Counted from the first letter of the stretch, positions 10,436-22,645 are shown. The stretch: DNA of 64,000 nucleotides from Eremomyces bilateralis CBS 781.70 (GCF_010015585.1 NW_022985100.1:62001-126000); one strand, 5' to 3'. Program-made: numbers and translations. The notes: generated from the letters alone by a model not told the origin.

Positions 10436-13400
10436 GGAAGGGGGCCTGGAGGTGTATGTGGGTAGATCGAGGCAATGATTCAGAAACTTGATTTGGACGA
10501 TTAATTATAGGAAAATAGAGGTTGCTGGAATAACTTGGTATGTGTTGAGGATGGTTAGGAGGCGTGGGAGGTAGTGATGGGTGGTAGTGAGGTTCCCGTG
10601 GTGGTCAGATGTCTTAGCTTTAGATCATGACGTCTGCTTGTTGCTTGTCGATCGGGCTTTGCCAACTACAACCTCATCGGTCAGGGGGCCAGATCTCAAC
10701 TCCTTGTAGCAAGTCCGAGTTTTCCGATTCTTTCGGTTTATCGATGCATTGGCCAAGTCTAGAAAGGAATGTTCTTTATTTCGTTGCGTTTGATTCTTCT
10801 AAGTCAATGTTGTCCCTATCGTTCCACTCGCTGTGCTACGCCTACACGGTGTTAACATGACGAGCAACATATCGCGCAGCTCTTCATCGTCCATCCGATT
10901 TTTAATAATAATACAGTACTCTCTCTCATCTCTTCGCTCAACGAATGGCTACTCTACACACTCCTACATTCTTTAAACCCCTCGCAATTCCCCTCAACTC
11001 CAACGCGTCACAACCCCTAAAACCAGCACCGATGCGACTGTACCACCTGAAAGTCCAGGCATCTTGTCAATCCATACCCTCTATCTCCATTCCACACCGG
11101 TTCAAGGACCCCACGACCAGCGACTCCCCATCCCTGACTGCCCGTTGCCGTGCCTCTTAGGGGACGGTCGCACTGCAGAGAGGGGCGGAGGTGTTGGTCG
11201 TGCGATGCGGGTGGGTGCTGGGCTGGGTGCTGGGTACTAGATGGAAGGGAAGTGCGGAGATGTAGGGTGTGGTAGGGATTGGTTGGGTCGAGGGAAGGGA
11301 GAGCTGGTAGGTAAGTGCACTGGATGAGTGAGGAGTCTTTTTCAATAATCAGATGTTCATCGACGCGCTGTTTGGATGGGATGCCGTTCCTCGTTGTACG
11401 GAATGGAACAGGCGTTGGGATTCTTGTTCGAGAACCCGGATATCCGTCTCGCGCGTCATGTGGCTGCGTATTCCATTCGTCGCTATCTAATATGCGGAAT
11501 GATATACTTCCCGCTTGCTCTCCTTCCTCCGATATTCGACTGGTTTTGCAGCTCGTGGAGGGAACGACCGGCGCAGCACATAGACATTGTGGAGCATGCG
11601 ATACATCCATCGTCAACTGTCAGGATATAACTTCGCCATTCGTCTGGCTTGGGGACGGAAAGTTCTATACCACCATTCGTCTCATCTCGATACGCCACGC
11701 GATGTCTGGAAGTGCCGTCGACGAACCCTGATTGGCGAGGATAGGAGACTTGATGGGGCAGAACTGTTGGAGGTCCCTCACGCTGCGAGCATAAGCTAGA
11801 TCGATTGGCTCCAACACCATTTTTTGCACTTCGATAGAAATCGGATACGCTTCGGTCACCAGCATCGTCATAGCTGTCCGATCCGCCCAGATGTAGTCGA
11901 GGGAAATGGAGCTCGATGCGGCGGGGACCGCGGGCGTCGGAGATGCCAAAGCCTCGATTATGATATCGATTCAATACTGCTACTTCATCTATCGTCAGAC
12001 ACCAAGGAATCAGATCGAATTGTAGCCGACCAATTTCTACTAGCATACATGCCATTCCCCGAGAAATAACGTCCTCCGCCCTAAATACTCCTTTACGACC
12101 TATAGATCAATAGTTCACCCAACCAGGGACCCCATCATCCCCACATGCCCAATATCCGTTCAATTTATAACCCCATTTCCTATCGCGCTCCCTACCGCGG
12201 ATTGCCCCCGGCTCATGACCGCCCACGACGCTCGGCCCATCTCCAAGCCCACCACCACAATATATACCAGCTCCCTTCCCGAATTGCAATTCCCGCTCCG
12301 CTGGGCTGAGAGGACTTGGGAGAGGCGGGGACGTAGAGGCGATGGGAAATCATGTATCTTGGCGATTCATTTATGGAGATTGCGAGGGGATCAGCCGCGG
12401 GACGTATGGGCGGGGATGGGCGATATTGGGTCGGGTGTGGGTTTAACTTTTATAGTTTACTGGGTGGGATGCTGGGGGGCGGAGGATAGGGTCGGGGTTT
12501 CGGGGGTGGTTAGATCTGAGGGGCTGGCAAGTTGTGGTTCGCTGTCGATAATATACATAATAGTATATACATGCGCCAAATTTCGCGACCCTTGGAGTCG
12601 AGGCGGGGGAGCGTTGGTGCAGGTTGAAATAGACGGTCATATCGCTGATTGGTATTGTCGACTTGAACAATTGGTCACATCGGAGAGAGAGAGGGAGTTG
12701 GTTCCGGCTGGCGAGTGGACTCGTTGCGATCTAGACGATGCGACGCAGAATGCTGTGGCTGCTCAACTTCGAAGTTCTGTGAAACGTGGTGGATGGATAT
12801 ATCCTGAGCTAGTATTCGAGATGGCTGAAACCTTTCGCTTTGGTACAGATAGCGGGCTTAGGAGGCAGCGTTCAAATACGGAACATGAAGGCTGATGGTT
12901 GTACCGAATGTCAGGTAGGCTGACCGCCGACTGTAGTGGTCAATTTGACATTCCTTGGTCCTGGTGTTTTGGACCACGATATTAGGAGGCTGGACTGGAT
13001 GCAGGTGAGATTTGACGCCAGGCTGAGATTGATAGGGACAGCCTGACAGCCTGAACCTGATTGACATTTGACACAACAGACACGTTGTTTCCCCCAGCGC
13101 GATTGGTGTTCCTTTCCTTCCCGCACCCAATGCAATCGACCAGGGGATGCGACCAGGGGATGGCATCACGACCGCCCACTCACTGCAGCGTTTTAGCGCC
13201 CCCCACCCAGTATCCTCCTCGCACGCGCTGCTTTTGCTGTGGGCAATCCTGTCGGCTGTCAGGTGTGTGCCAACTGCCAGGCGTCTGGTGGGTGTGCAGC
13301 AAGTAGCACAGGCAGCGGTGCACTGCGCAGTACATGTACAGGAGGTCTCACTGGTATGAGAATGAGAAACACCGAACCGCTGATCCCCCTTCCCAAGCAA

Positions 13401-14757
13401 GAGCCCATCCCGGTTCCTTCCATGAATCCATTCCCATCGTGCCAGACCTTCTACTTTTGTGTCACGGAGCTTGGCATCCCCAGACGCACCAGTGCACCAC
13501 GCCGCGTCGGAGTAACAGCACCAGGAGTCCAGGACAGAACCAAGCAGATTCCAGTCATTTAACTCCACGAGCCACCCACCGCACCTGGCCCCAAAATATG
13601 CCAAGGCCACCAAAGGCGCCAAGATCGCCTTAAGCACTGGAACCCAGTAACGGCAGGATGGAGGGGGTCCCACATGGAGAAGGAACGGAAGGGCAGAGTC
13701 TCAGCCACTCCTAGGCTCTCTCATGGAGCAATACCTGCAAAAGTCCTCGCACAGATCGCGGTGGCCTCCGTGCCTCTTTTTGTGGGTGTGAAACCAGTGA
13801 ACGGAACGGGCGGCGGGCGTCGGCATCGGCTCATGTCTGAGTCTCTCTACCCCCGTATTGCTAAATATGGGTACCCTCTAGGGCACCGCTGCAATCTGCA
13901 TGTTTTCTGGAGCCAGGTCCAGTGAATCTCAGAAGCCCATCCTGGACTCCAATCCTGGCCCGTGAGGCGCGAATGCACTATCAGCCACGCTTTCTGGCGA
14001 TGCTGCTCTTACCTTAAACGTCGGCCAATCGTCATCGGCGATATCAACCCTAATCCACGCGGGCCCTCAGTCAGTCACTCAGTCAGTCAGTTCTGCCCCT
14101 TCGGCGGTTTCGATGGCCTTTCAGCAGCTTTACGATGCCGCCGTCGCTGCAACTCTCCCTGCAACTCTCCGTTCCGACGCTCTTCTCGCTCTTCTCCTCT
14201 TCTTCTTCCTCTTCGGCCTCCTCTCTTCTCTCTCGCGCTCTCTCTTGCTCTCTACCCTCTCCTTCGTGAGTCCATCTCCAGTCTGGTCCTCTCACCGTCA
14301 TCCATTGGCTTGGTGCGCTATTCCTCGTCAACCCCAATCTTGGATATTGACCTTGCTCGATCTCACGGCACCTGGGTCCTGGATCGGCCGCTGAGCTCAT
14401 TTATCCACGCAATCCACACAATCCACACAACGTGAACTGCCACCTCTCCAGCCCCTGCCCATTTTTCTCAATCTCCATCTTCACCCTCCCTCTTGAGCCT
14501 TGGGTCTTTGTCTTCTATATCACCACTTACATCATCTGTCCCGTTTCACCACTTCTCCTTCACCTGTCCCATTGCCGGTGAATCCCCATCTCGTAACCCG
14601 TTTTGTTTCATTCACCCAACTATGCTGTTGTCTGCAACCTTGATTGGGAACTGGTAGATCCTCCATTCACTATCGTTGCGACGCTGTTCACTGCACTTCC
14701 ACGTCAGCTCCGCGACGCTGAAGGAAACTGCCCCATAGTTTCACCCACCGTTCTGTG
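10436..14757. other. 4.3-kb gene-free stretch upstream of ssn6
   Basis: No gene could be supported. Several 60-270-codon frames exist, but they overlap each other on both strands with odd composition. The most coding-like is a minus frame at 11,665-11,949, which has ordinary codon use but no start or exon partner that fits. The last 700 bases are strongly CT-rich and probably belong to the promoter and long leader of ssn6. A long regulatory leader would suit a global corepressor, though this is inference. Confidence 0.45.
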
Positions 14758-14813
14758 GTGAGCATAAGATTTCATATGTGACCCGCTTTCACAATACTAA
14801 CTGGTGAACTTAG
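14758..14813 (+). other. probable intron in the ssn6 5' UTR
   Basis: A GTGAGC donor at 14,758, an ACTAAC branch-like site at about 14,796 and an acceptor ending in TTAG at 14,813 form a well-spaced 56-base fungal intron. It lies 126 bases before the ssn6 ATG in non-coding sequence. The splice signals are as good as those of the coding introns of this gene. Not proven without transcript data. Confidence 0.5.
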
Positions 14814-14939
14814 AACACTATTGTCCTGTCGAGTCGAACTTAAATCAACCACCACAATACCAAGGTACACCTCGAGAATTCCTCGATATTCAAACCACAT
14901 CTGCCATCGCGCCACCCAAGCGCATATTCAACGACGTCG

Positions 14940-17924
14940 ATGGCGACCCACCAGCATCAATCTCCCACTACCGTCATGCCTCAACATCACCCTCCGCCGC
15001 AGGGTCATGTCCAGGCGAACGGTCATCCTTCGAACCCTGCGCCTACAATCATCCAGCGAATGGCCCAGGCGAACGAAGCTGCGTGGTATCAAGCCGGTAT
15101 TTCCCAACATCCCTTTTGTCGAGGGACCCGCGCTGACAAGTGATAGGCCAACTTGCCGAAGTTCTCGGAAATTTGGACGATGCGATCCAATCCTACCAGG
15201 AGGTGATTCGACATAACCCGTACTCGGTTCCCGCCATGATTGCCATCTCGCACATCTTGCGCAGCAGGGATCAATTCCCGCAAGCGGTGGATGTCCTTCG
15301 CAGCATCCTCAAATTAGAACCGAACAGTGGCGAAGTATGGGGTAGTCTAGGTATACAATTCACCCTCGAGACATCCGCAGGCGCTAATGCAGCCCAGGAC
15401 ATTGCTACCTGATGATGGACAACCTTCAGGATGCGTACTCCGCATACCAGCAAGCCATCTACCATCTTCCGGATCCAAAGGTAATTTCCATTCCGAAAAT
15501 GTCAAACGCAGACTGACTAGTGTAGGAGCCCAAATTGTGGTATGGCATCGGCATCCTTTACGACCGTTATGGATCCTTGGAGCATGCCGAGGATGCCTTC
15601 TCCCAGGTCATGCGCATGGATCCGACGTTCGAGAAGGCCAATGAAATCTACTTCCGATTGGGTATCATTTACAAACAACAACAAAAATATCCCGCAAGTT
15701 TGGATGTAAGTTGGCGGATTCACATGCGCGGTGCGACCTTACTAATTCCATGCAGTGCTTCTCATACATTGTCAATGACCCGCCTCGCCCACTGACAGAG
15801 GAGGATATCTGGTTCCAGATTGGCCATGTTCATGAACAACAAAAAGACGTACGCATCCCCAAACACCTACCATCCAACCTACTAACAAACCCAAGTATGA
15901 AGCCGCGAAATCCGCATACCGTCGCGTCCTCGACCGTGACCCGAAACATGCGAAGGTCCTTCAGCAACTCGGCTGGTTGTATCACCAAGAAAGCACCGAC
16001 TTCCGAAATCAAGACCAAGCCATCGAATACCTGGAGAAATCCGTCGCAGCCGGTGAGTCGCTCCCAGCGACCGGTCGTTGTACCCGAATCGTTGCTAACC
16101 GCATGCACAGATCAAACCGATGCTCAAAGCTGGTACCTGCTCGGGCGCTGCTACATGGCCCTCCAAAAGTACCCGAAGGCGTACGAAGCCTACCAGCAAG
16201 CGGTTTATCGTGATGGACGGAATCCCACCTTCTGGTGCTCCATCGGAGTACTGTATTACCAGATCAACCAGTACCGTGACGCTCTGGACGCATACTCCCG
16301 GGCAATCCGGCTGAATCCCAACATATCCGAGGTCTGGTACGACTTGGGCACCCTGGTATGTTTGCTATCGTTTGTTTCGTGTTATGCCTGCGCATCCGAT
16401 GGCTGATTGAAATAGTACGAGTCCTGCAACAATCAAACGGCGGATGCCCTGGATGCCTACACCCGCGCTGCTGAATTGGATCCGACGAACCACCATATCA
16501 AAGCTCGTCTCAACCTCCTGAAGAACGGGGGCCCGACCAATGGGATGCCAAACCAGAACAGCGCTCCCATGCCACAGGATGTGCATCCAAACGCGTATCA
16601 GCCGGCTCCCGTCCAAGGCCCTCCCGCCCCGCAATGGAATGGATCGGCGGCTACGCAACATCAGGCCCCTCCACCGCCATCTTTTGACAATTCGCGAAGA
16701 CTGGCCGAAATTCAACAGAATGCTCAGCCACCGCAGCAACTGTCGTCGTTTGATCAGCGAGATGGTCGTGTTCAACCAATTCCTCCTCCTCGCGCAGCGG
16801 TTCGTCCACCGAGTCCTCGACCGGAACCAGGCAGGACCTATACCGACCCGGCTCGGATGCAGCAGCATCCTCCTCCCCCTCCGCCTCCGCCAAGGAATCA
16901 CTCCCCTTCGCCCAAGGCGCTCAACGCCCCGAGCCTCTCTCGTGGACCCTCAGGTCACCAGCCTGGCGGACCACCACCTCCGCCCATGCTCTCCGCTATC
17001 CAAGGTCCGCCCCCCCAGCCATCCCCGGCAGCACCTCAGCGAATCACCAACCCCAACTACGGTCCTGGCTCCAGCAATTCGTCCGTGCAACCTTCGACTC
17101 CGCTGGCAGGTCCTCCCTTCCAACCTCCCAATGTCCATCGGGACTCCCCCGAGGTAAGACCCATTGTAGACAACCGCCCTACGTCCGCGGGTTCCGGCTA
17201 CCACCCACCTGGCTTCCCTCCTCACCCCGCGGGTCCGACCAGCCTTCCCCAGGGCGGGCCTCCACCCCTCACTACCCACCCCGTCGAACCAACCCGTGAC
17301 CGCGATGATCGCAACCCCATCGGACCCAAACGTTACCGCGAATGGGAAGACCACGACACAAAAGGCCCTGGGCCGGACGATTCGAAGCGCCAGCGCATGT
17401 CCTCTCCACCTCCCCCACCACCACCACCGCAACCCGTGCGTCACTCGCCCGAGCAACCCCGCACCATATCCCCGCTTCATCCGAAAGATGAGCAGGACGC
17501 CGACGCGCGAATGCACAAGCACCCTCTGTCTTCCGACGCTGGGGGCGCATCCTCTCCCTACCAGCCAAGCGGCGCCGCGCATACCCGGTACCAACCCCAT
17601 CCGCCGCCTCCACCTCCCGAATACTCCTCCCATCCGGCTACTCCTGTCGTTCGCCCTCCGTCCGCCACCCACGCTCCGCTCCCCGCGCCTCCTACGCCTA
17701 CCCATCAACCGACGCCGCCGCACCCTGCACCACATCAGGTGCCGACGCCGCTGTCGACGGGCAGCAGCGCGCTTCCACCGATGGAGCTGAAGGAGGGGAG
17801 CAAACCGCACGAACCGGAGCCGGCGGCGCGGCGCATGGAGATCGATGAGAGCTATGAGGATGAGGAGGACGGCCGGAAGGCGGGGAGTGGGAAGGGGGAG
17901 GGGAAGGGGAGTCCGAGGGAGTAG
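14940..17924 (+). CDS. ssn6: TPR general transcriptional corepressor Ssn6/Cyc8
   Basis: Eight exons (14940-15096, 15147-15350, 15398-15480, 15526-15705, 15756-15848, 15896-16052, 16111-16355, 16416-17924) join in phase to 875 residues. Residues about 35-395 are a tandem array of about ten tetratricopeptide repeats; one unit contains LGHCYLMMDNLQDAYSAYQ, another LWYGIGILYDRYGSLEHAE, both closely like Cyc8/Ssn6. The remaining ~480 residues are low-complexity and rich in Pro, His, Gln and Ser. Ssn6 binds the WD-repeat protein Tup1 (RcoA in Aspergillus) through its N-terminal TPRs and is recruited by sequence-specific repressors in the nucleus. The start ATG at 14,940 is the first that gives the conserved N-terminal segment before TPR1 (AQANEAAWYQAG). 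The introns are 45-60 bases and tile the TPR region only. Confidence 0.95.
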
Positions 17925-17952
17925 TGGTGTGAGTTATATCGGCGTTGATGAT

Positions 17953-18010
17953 GAATGGATGGGACGGATGGATGGATGGGATGGATGGGGTGGATGGATG
18001 GATGGATGGG
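17953..18010 (+). repeat. (TGGA)n microsatellite
   Basis: An imperfect tetranucleotide repeat of GGAT/TGGA units, with GGGAT variants, lies just after the ssn6 stop codon, within its presumed 3' UTR. Confidence 0.85.
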
Positions 18011-18992
18011 AATTGGGGTTATATCGAGGAGTCGTTACGGAAGGGAGGAAAGGAGGGAATGGCTACAACCAACGAACGATCTCTTTTGTGAACATACCTG
18101 TCGAGTGGGCATCGTGGATGATGGTCGGTGTCAAAACTACTGTCAGAGTGAAAAGACACCGTTGAGGAGTTTCTTGTATCCCGGTGTCAAAGAAAATGAA
18201 CAACAATGGTACATATGCAATTTTGACGGACGGTCGTTTATTTCTCGTTGTGTGAAGGTTGCTTGAACAGTTGATTTTCTATGTTTGTTGTGGTTGGGTG
18301 GTTTTATCTTAGGGCGGAGTGATGAGAGAGGAAGGATGCGATGATAGGTTTGAAGTGAGGATAGGCGTGTGGTGAGGTTCGTGAATGGGTGATTCATAGG
18401 TATTTTAATCACCAATCCACCAGATCATAGTGACGATGGGTTGACTGCAGATGAAATGAGTGATACTATTCGATTTGGGTAGATGGGCGACCTGGCGGTT
18501 GTGGAGGAATGATAGAGGAGAGGTGAGAGCCGGTAGAGAAGTTGGGCTTGACCATGACTTGCAGGATATCCCATTGCGTTACTATGATGGCTGGATGGAC
18601 CTCGTCCGATCGAGAAACATTCGGCTAGCTGGCGCGTCCGAGCCTCTAAATCGTCCGTATCCCTTCCATGGATCCCCAACGATCTCGTCCGCCGCCCACT
18701 CGTCCGTCCGCCGCCGCACCACAATCCCCCACCTCCGCGCGACAGGAACCCCGTCTCCATTTCACTCAGTTTCTCCCTCATGCTCCATCCAGGTATCATC
18801 TCCTCCCCATTCCACTCTTCTCCTTCCCCCGCCTCCCTCCTACTTCCCAATCCACCAGCAATCCCGCTCATTCAACGCGCTCGCAAACCACTCCCAATCC
18901 TCCTGTTGTACATCCTCGTCGTATTCGCCCCCCTCCACGACCATGCTGGGCTCATCTACCCACCCATACACTGCGTGATTCACGAACTTCGT
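18011..18992. other. intergenic stretch after ssn6
   Basis: An A+T-richer 3' flank to about 18,450 is followed by CT-rich sequence. A plus-strand frame from an ATG at 18,668 (135 codons, very rich in Pro, Ser, Arg) contains a possible GTATCA..CCACCAG intron, but has no recognisable domain and may be a leader. I do not call it a gene. Confidence 0.35.
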
Positions 18993-19380
18993 CTAGCTCA
19001 CCACCTCCCGGGTTCCCCGGGAGCTGCACTCGGAGAGGAACTCCCACATCCAGAAGCGCCGGTCACGGAAGGTAGAGAGGAGGGAGACGTGGTGGAACGG
19101 CCGCAAGCGGGGCGGGGTAATTGTCGACACGTATTCGTGGATACTGTGGTTGCTGTCGGTGCGGAGATCGGCGGTTGGGGCGATGGCGGCCGGCGGCGAT
19201 GGCGGCCGGCGACGACGGCTGGAAGGTCGCGCCATGCGAGGTCTTGAACCCCCAGAACTGCACCGCGTAGTAGGGCACCTTCGGGAAATAGATGTCGGCG
19301 CGTACTCGACGCCGTAAAGCCAGTCGCGCGCTTCTGGAAAGCGGTTGTCGGTGAGGATGTGATGGTTCAGAGCACTTCAA
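18993..19380 (-). pseudogene. broken gene remnant of unknown function
   Basis: Minus-strand reading gives coding-like segments in two alternating frames. The first (about 19,380-19,315) contains DNRFPEARDWLYGVEY. The second frame (about 19,330-19,240) contains FPKVPYYAVQFWGFKTSHG. The first frame resumes after about 19,195 with HHVSLLSTFRDRRFWMWEF, ending at a stop at 18,993. The shift back coincides with a direct duplication of about 16 bases (units of GGCCGCCATCGCC) at 19,182-19,212. This looks like a truncated host gene that has lost its frame at least twice. The family is not recognised. Confidence 0.4.
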
Positions 19381-19891
19381 CCATCGGAGCCTGAAAGAGA
19401 AGATACCGTTTCGAAAGACGTGAAGATCTGATGACCGGATGGTTGGAGAGTAGATGAATTTTGAAGGAATTGGTCGAAGTGAAAATTGAACGTGGATATC
19501 GAACGGAAAGGGAAGTCAAAAATCGCCGCCTGTCTTCATGTGAATTGTGCAATTCAACGAATGCAGTCGAAATAATTCTAAACCCGCTGGACCAGGTCTG
19601 TATGTTGGGATGGAAATGTTTCGAATCCATCATTCCCATGCGTGATCGATCTGTGTTAATTTGGGTAGGAAGCCTGACCAATAGCTGTATCCATCATCAC
19701 AGTTCTGTTAAAGATTCAACATCCTCGCCCAGTGCCAAAGGCGACTGGGAAAAACCGAGGATATCGAAAGGCCATAAAAGGAGTATCCTCTGAAGTCCCC
19801 TTTGGTTTATTGGTCATTCAAGAGATTATCCCATCCCACTCCCTTGAGATGAACTCTTCATAACCGGTCCGAGGCACGCCGCTGCCGTGTC

Positions 19892-20481
19892 TCAACCCCT
19901 CTCCTGAGTCATCTTCACCAGCTCGACAAACTCCTCCAGACCTTCCGCATCGCGATCCGAACTCCGAAGCAAGTTCTTAAACCCCTTCAACGCAGAGACG
20001 TCTCCATTCTCCGGCGACCACTCCGAAGCCTGGTTCCGATCATTGGATCTCTGTCCGAACCTACCGCCTCGACCACGGCCTCTAGCTCCCGGAGCACGGT
20101 ACAGAGAGCCAGGTGAAGATGGCGGGAGACTGCGTCGGTAGATGTCTTGAAGCTGAGAGGGAAGCCTTGGATAACGCGCGAAGAGGCGCTGGAATTCTGG
20201 GTGGGCTTGGAGACGATCTAACGGGTCTTGAAGAGTCGGAGACGGAGGCCTTTTCTCTGATGTAGCTGAAGCAATAGCTAGACTAGAAGATTCCGTCGGC
20301 TTAGTTTCACCAAGCGTGTGAGTCTCCTTATGGACTTTATAGCATGGGAGGGAGCAACTGGACGATATCAGTAAAGGATAAGCAGGAACAGTTGATGGAC
20401 TCACTATCTCAACCGGCAACCTTGAGACGGACATTTGTACTTCGACGGCTCTTGATTACAGACGCCACACAGCTCGCCCAT
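19892..20481 (-). CDS. HIT-type zinc-finger protein (Hit1/ZNHIT-like)
   Basis: Exons 20405-20481 and 19892-20357 join across a 47-base intron to give 180 residues. The ATG at 20,481 opens a zinc-finger HIT module: CGVC at residues 5-8, then KYKCPSQGCRLRYCSLPCYK and a following H-x3-H (VHKETH). The intron splits the tyrosine codon just before YCSLPC. The second CPxC pair is CPSQGC here, two residues longer than usual. The C-terminal half has a short helical block (LQAHPEFQRLFARYP) and an RGRGRGG patch. HIT fingers occur in Hit1 (box C/D snoRNP assembly) and in chromatin-remodelling subunits; the small size and single finger favour a Hit1-like role, but this is inference. The gene is divergent from COX11. 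Confidence 0.82.
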
Positions 20482-20701
20482 ATTTGCGTCTTGAAATTGC
20501 GACGATATTGATACCGTGTTCTGTAACCGGTCACATAAAATTAACGACGTGGTTGACTTTTAAGGATTGTGATTGGCCAATTCTGCGGCGACTCGGAGGT
20601 TTCTCTTCAAAGGAGGAATCGGACATTCATCACGCCAGCAAGATACTCTGTACCTATTCAACTCTCTTGCTATACTCAACTGTCCACATACAACCCCGAA
20701 A
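20482..20701. promoter_or_regulatory. divergent promoter with palindromic CCAAT box (HIT-finger gene / COX11)
   Basis: The 220 bases between the two start codons contain ATTGGCCAAT at 20,572-20,581, a perfect palindrome that reads as a CCAAT box on both strands. In fungi the CCAAT-binding HAP/CBC complex commonly drives respiratory genes, which suits COX11. Function is inferred from the motif. Confidence 0.6.
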
Positions 20702-21573
20702 ATGTCTCGGTTTGCAAGAAGCGCGTTTTCTAAAACGTTCTTCTCAACGGAGCCATGGGTCTGTCAAAGTTGTTCGAGAACCTGTGGGAGGACAAGTGCT
20801 CCGGGGGCAGTCCGACGAATATCGAATAACACCAAACCGCGGCAAGCGGGTCCGACGATGGAGCAGATTCAAGCGCACTATGGCAAGCGGAATCAGACAG
20901 CGATGTACGTGTTTGACCCGAAGAAAAACGACGCTATATGCTAACAGCGACAGCAATTACGCCCTGAGTCTAGCCATCGGCACCGTAGCTCTCTCATATG
21001 GCTCGGTACCGCTATACAAAATGGTATACCACGCACATGCGACACATTCCAAGACCTCAACCGTGTTGACGCCACCCACAGATCTGCCAAACCACCGGCT
21101 GGGGCGGCCAACCCATCAAATCCCCCTCCCACTACGCCGGCGCCGACACCGACGACCAATCCGCCCGCCTCACCCCCGAAGATAACTACCTCCGCTTCCG
21201 CGTCACCTTCGCCTCGTCCGTCTCCGCCATCCTGCCGTGGAAATTCACCCCGCAACAACGCGAAGTGCGTATCCGGCCCGGTGAGAGCGCGCTAGCGTTC
21301 TACACGGCGACGAACACGTCCGATGAGGACATCATCGGGATCGCGACGTACAGCGTGACGCCGGGCCAGGTGGCGCCGTATTTTGCGAAGATTCAGTGTT
21401 TCTGTTTCGAGGAGCAGCGGCTGCGGGCCGGGGAAACGGTGGATATGCCGGTGTTTTTCTACATCGATAAAGGGATCATGGAGGATCGGAATTGTCGGAA
21501 TGTTGGGGAGGTGACGTTGAGTTATACGTTTTTTAGTGAGTTGGATGGGCCGATGGGATTGGAGCGATGCTAA
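20702..21573 (+). CDS. cox11: cytochrome c oxidase assembly protein COX11
   Basis: Exons 20702-20904, 20954-21023 and 21082-21573 give 254 residues. The first acceptor is uncertain: 20,947 or 20,953, both in frame and differing by two residues; the later fits the GCTAAC branch spacing better. Cox11 is a copper chaperone of the inner mitochondrial membrane that delivers copper to the CuB site of Cox1. Visible parts are an Arg/Ser-rich mitochondrial presequence (1-55), one membrane span at about 69-90 ending VPLYK, the family motif ICQTTGWGGQP, and the copper-binding CFCF with cysteines at about 197 and 199. The tail faces the stop of ureG, 145 bases away. Confidence 0.95.
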
Positions 21574-21718
21574 CGATGAACAGAAGCGAAGTATGATAAG
21601 GATGGGCATCTAACGCCTGTCCCCATGTAACACCTCTTGTAACAATCTATCTGCAATGCCTTCGGCAGCGTATAATACGATGACCATACTATGCCAAACC
21701 ATGTCTCCTCACCACCCC

Positions 21719-22645
21719 CTACTTCTTATTCCTCTGCGCCCACCTCGCCGCCTGCGTCGCCCCACTCGCCCTCCACCCGCTCAAAATTAACTCCACAATG
21801 GCATCCACATTCTTCCCATTCTTCACCTGCGCAAAGATCGTCGGCCCCCCCTCCCTCATCCGCCGCGCATCCCGCTCCATCACGCCCAAATCCGCCCCGA
21901 TCAGCTCCGCCAAATCCGTCTTATTCACCACCAGCAGATCACTCCCCGTGATCCCCGGCCCCCCTTTCCGCGGCACCTTATCCCCCCCAGCCACGTCGAT
22001 CACATAGATGATGAAGTCCGCCAGCTCGCGACTGTAGTTCGCCGCCAGGTTATCCCCGCCGCTCTCGATAAGCAGCAGGTCCGGGTCATGGTCGCGGTGT
22101 AGGTCCTCCAGAGCGGCGAGGTTGGTGGAGATGTCCTCGCGCACGGCGGCGTGTGGGCAGCCGCCGGTTTCGATGGCGCGGAGGCGGGAGGACGGGAGGG
22201 CGGAGTGGCGGAGGAGGAACTCGCAGTCTTCGCGGGTGAAAATGTCGTTGGTGACGGCGGCGAGGGAGTGCGTAGCGCGGAGGGATTGGCAGAGGGCGAG
22301 CATGAGGGCGGTTTTGCCGGAGCCGACAGGTCTGCGGTCATTCCGTCAGCACGGCCATTCGTGGTCGCACTGTGGCATTCTCGCTGGTGCAAGGGCATGG
22401 GAAAGATGTCACGGTGGACGAATTGCTGCTACGGTTGTGGAGGAGACCATATGGGTGTACGTGAAAACTTACCCGCCTATCCCAATCGTGTACGCCCGAT
22501 CATCCCAGTTCCGCCCCTCGATCAGAGGCATCTCCCGGCCCAGATACGATCCCGGCCCGTCCAGGATCTCGTGGGTGTGGCCATGGTCGGCGGCGGCATG
22601 GGAGTGCGAATGGGTGGTGCCGTCGTGGCTGTGGGCGGATGCCAT
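21719..22645 (-). CDS. ureG: urease accessory GTPase UreG
   Basis: Exons 22473-22645 and 21719-22331 join across a 141-base intron to 261 residues. UreG is a SIMIBI-class GTPase that works with UreD and UreF to insert nickel into urease. The P-loop GPVGSGKT is at residues 58-65 and is split by the intron in its first glycine. Further family signatures are CEFL after the FTREDC stretch, [13 protein letters not shown] (metal-binding CPH), [12 protein letters not shown] and VVNKTDLAE (G4). The N-terminal 25 residues carry eight histidines, a nickel-binding extension seen in plant and fungal UreG. No urease or other accessory gene is in the window. Confidence 0.95.

Noticed and set aside
12215-12895. 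226-codon plus-strand open frame
   Set aside because: Overlaps other frames, has no recognisable motif and changes composition midway; likely chance.
12858-13673. 271-codon minus-strand open frame in the region before ssn6
   Set aside because: Composition is erratic with many Cys, Trp and Arg, competing frames of similar length run on the opposite strand, and no domain or splice context supports it.
16950-17810. 286-codon antisense frame opposite the Pro-rich tail of ssn6
   Set aside because: It is a shadow of a low-complexity GC-rich coding region; very Arg/Gly-rich with no independent signal.
18668-19075. Plus-strand Pro/Ser/Arg-rich frame as a gene
   Set aside because: CT-rich leader-like composition, no domain, and it overlaps the better minus-strand coding traces.
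19892-20434. Start of the HIT-finger gene at the internal ATG-like codon at 20,434
   Set aside because: That start lies inside exon 1 in the wrong frame and translates intron sequence; the ATG at 20,481 plus splicing rebuilds the zinc finger.
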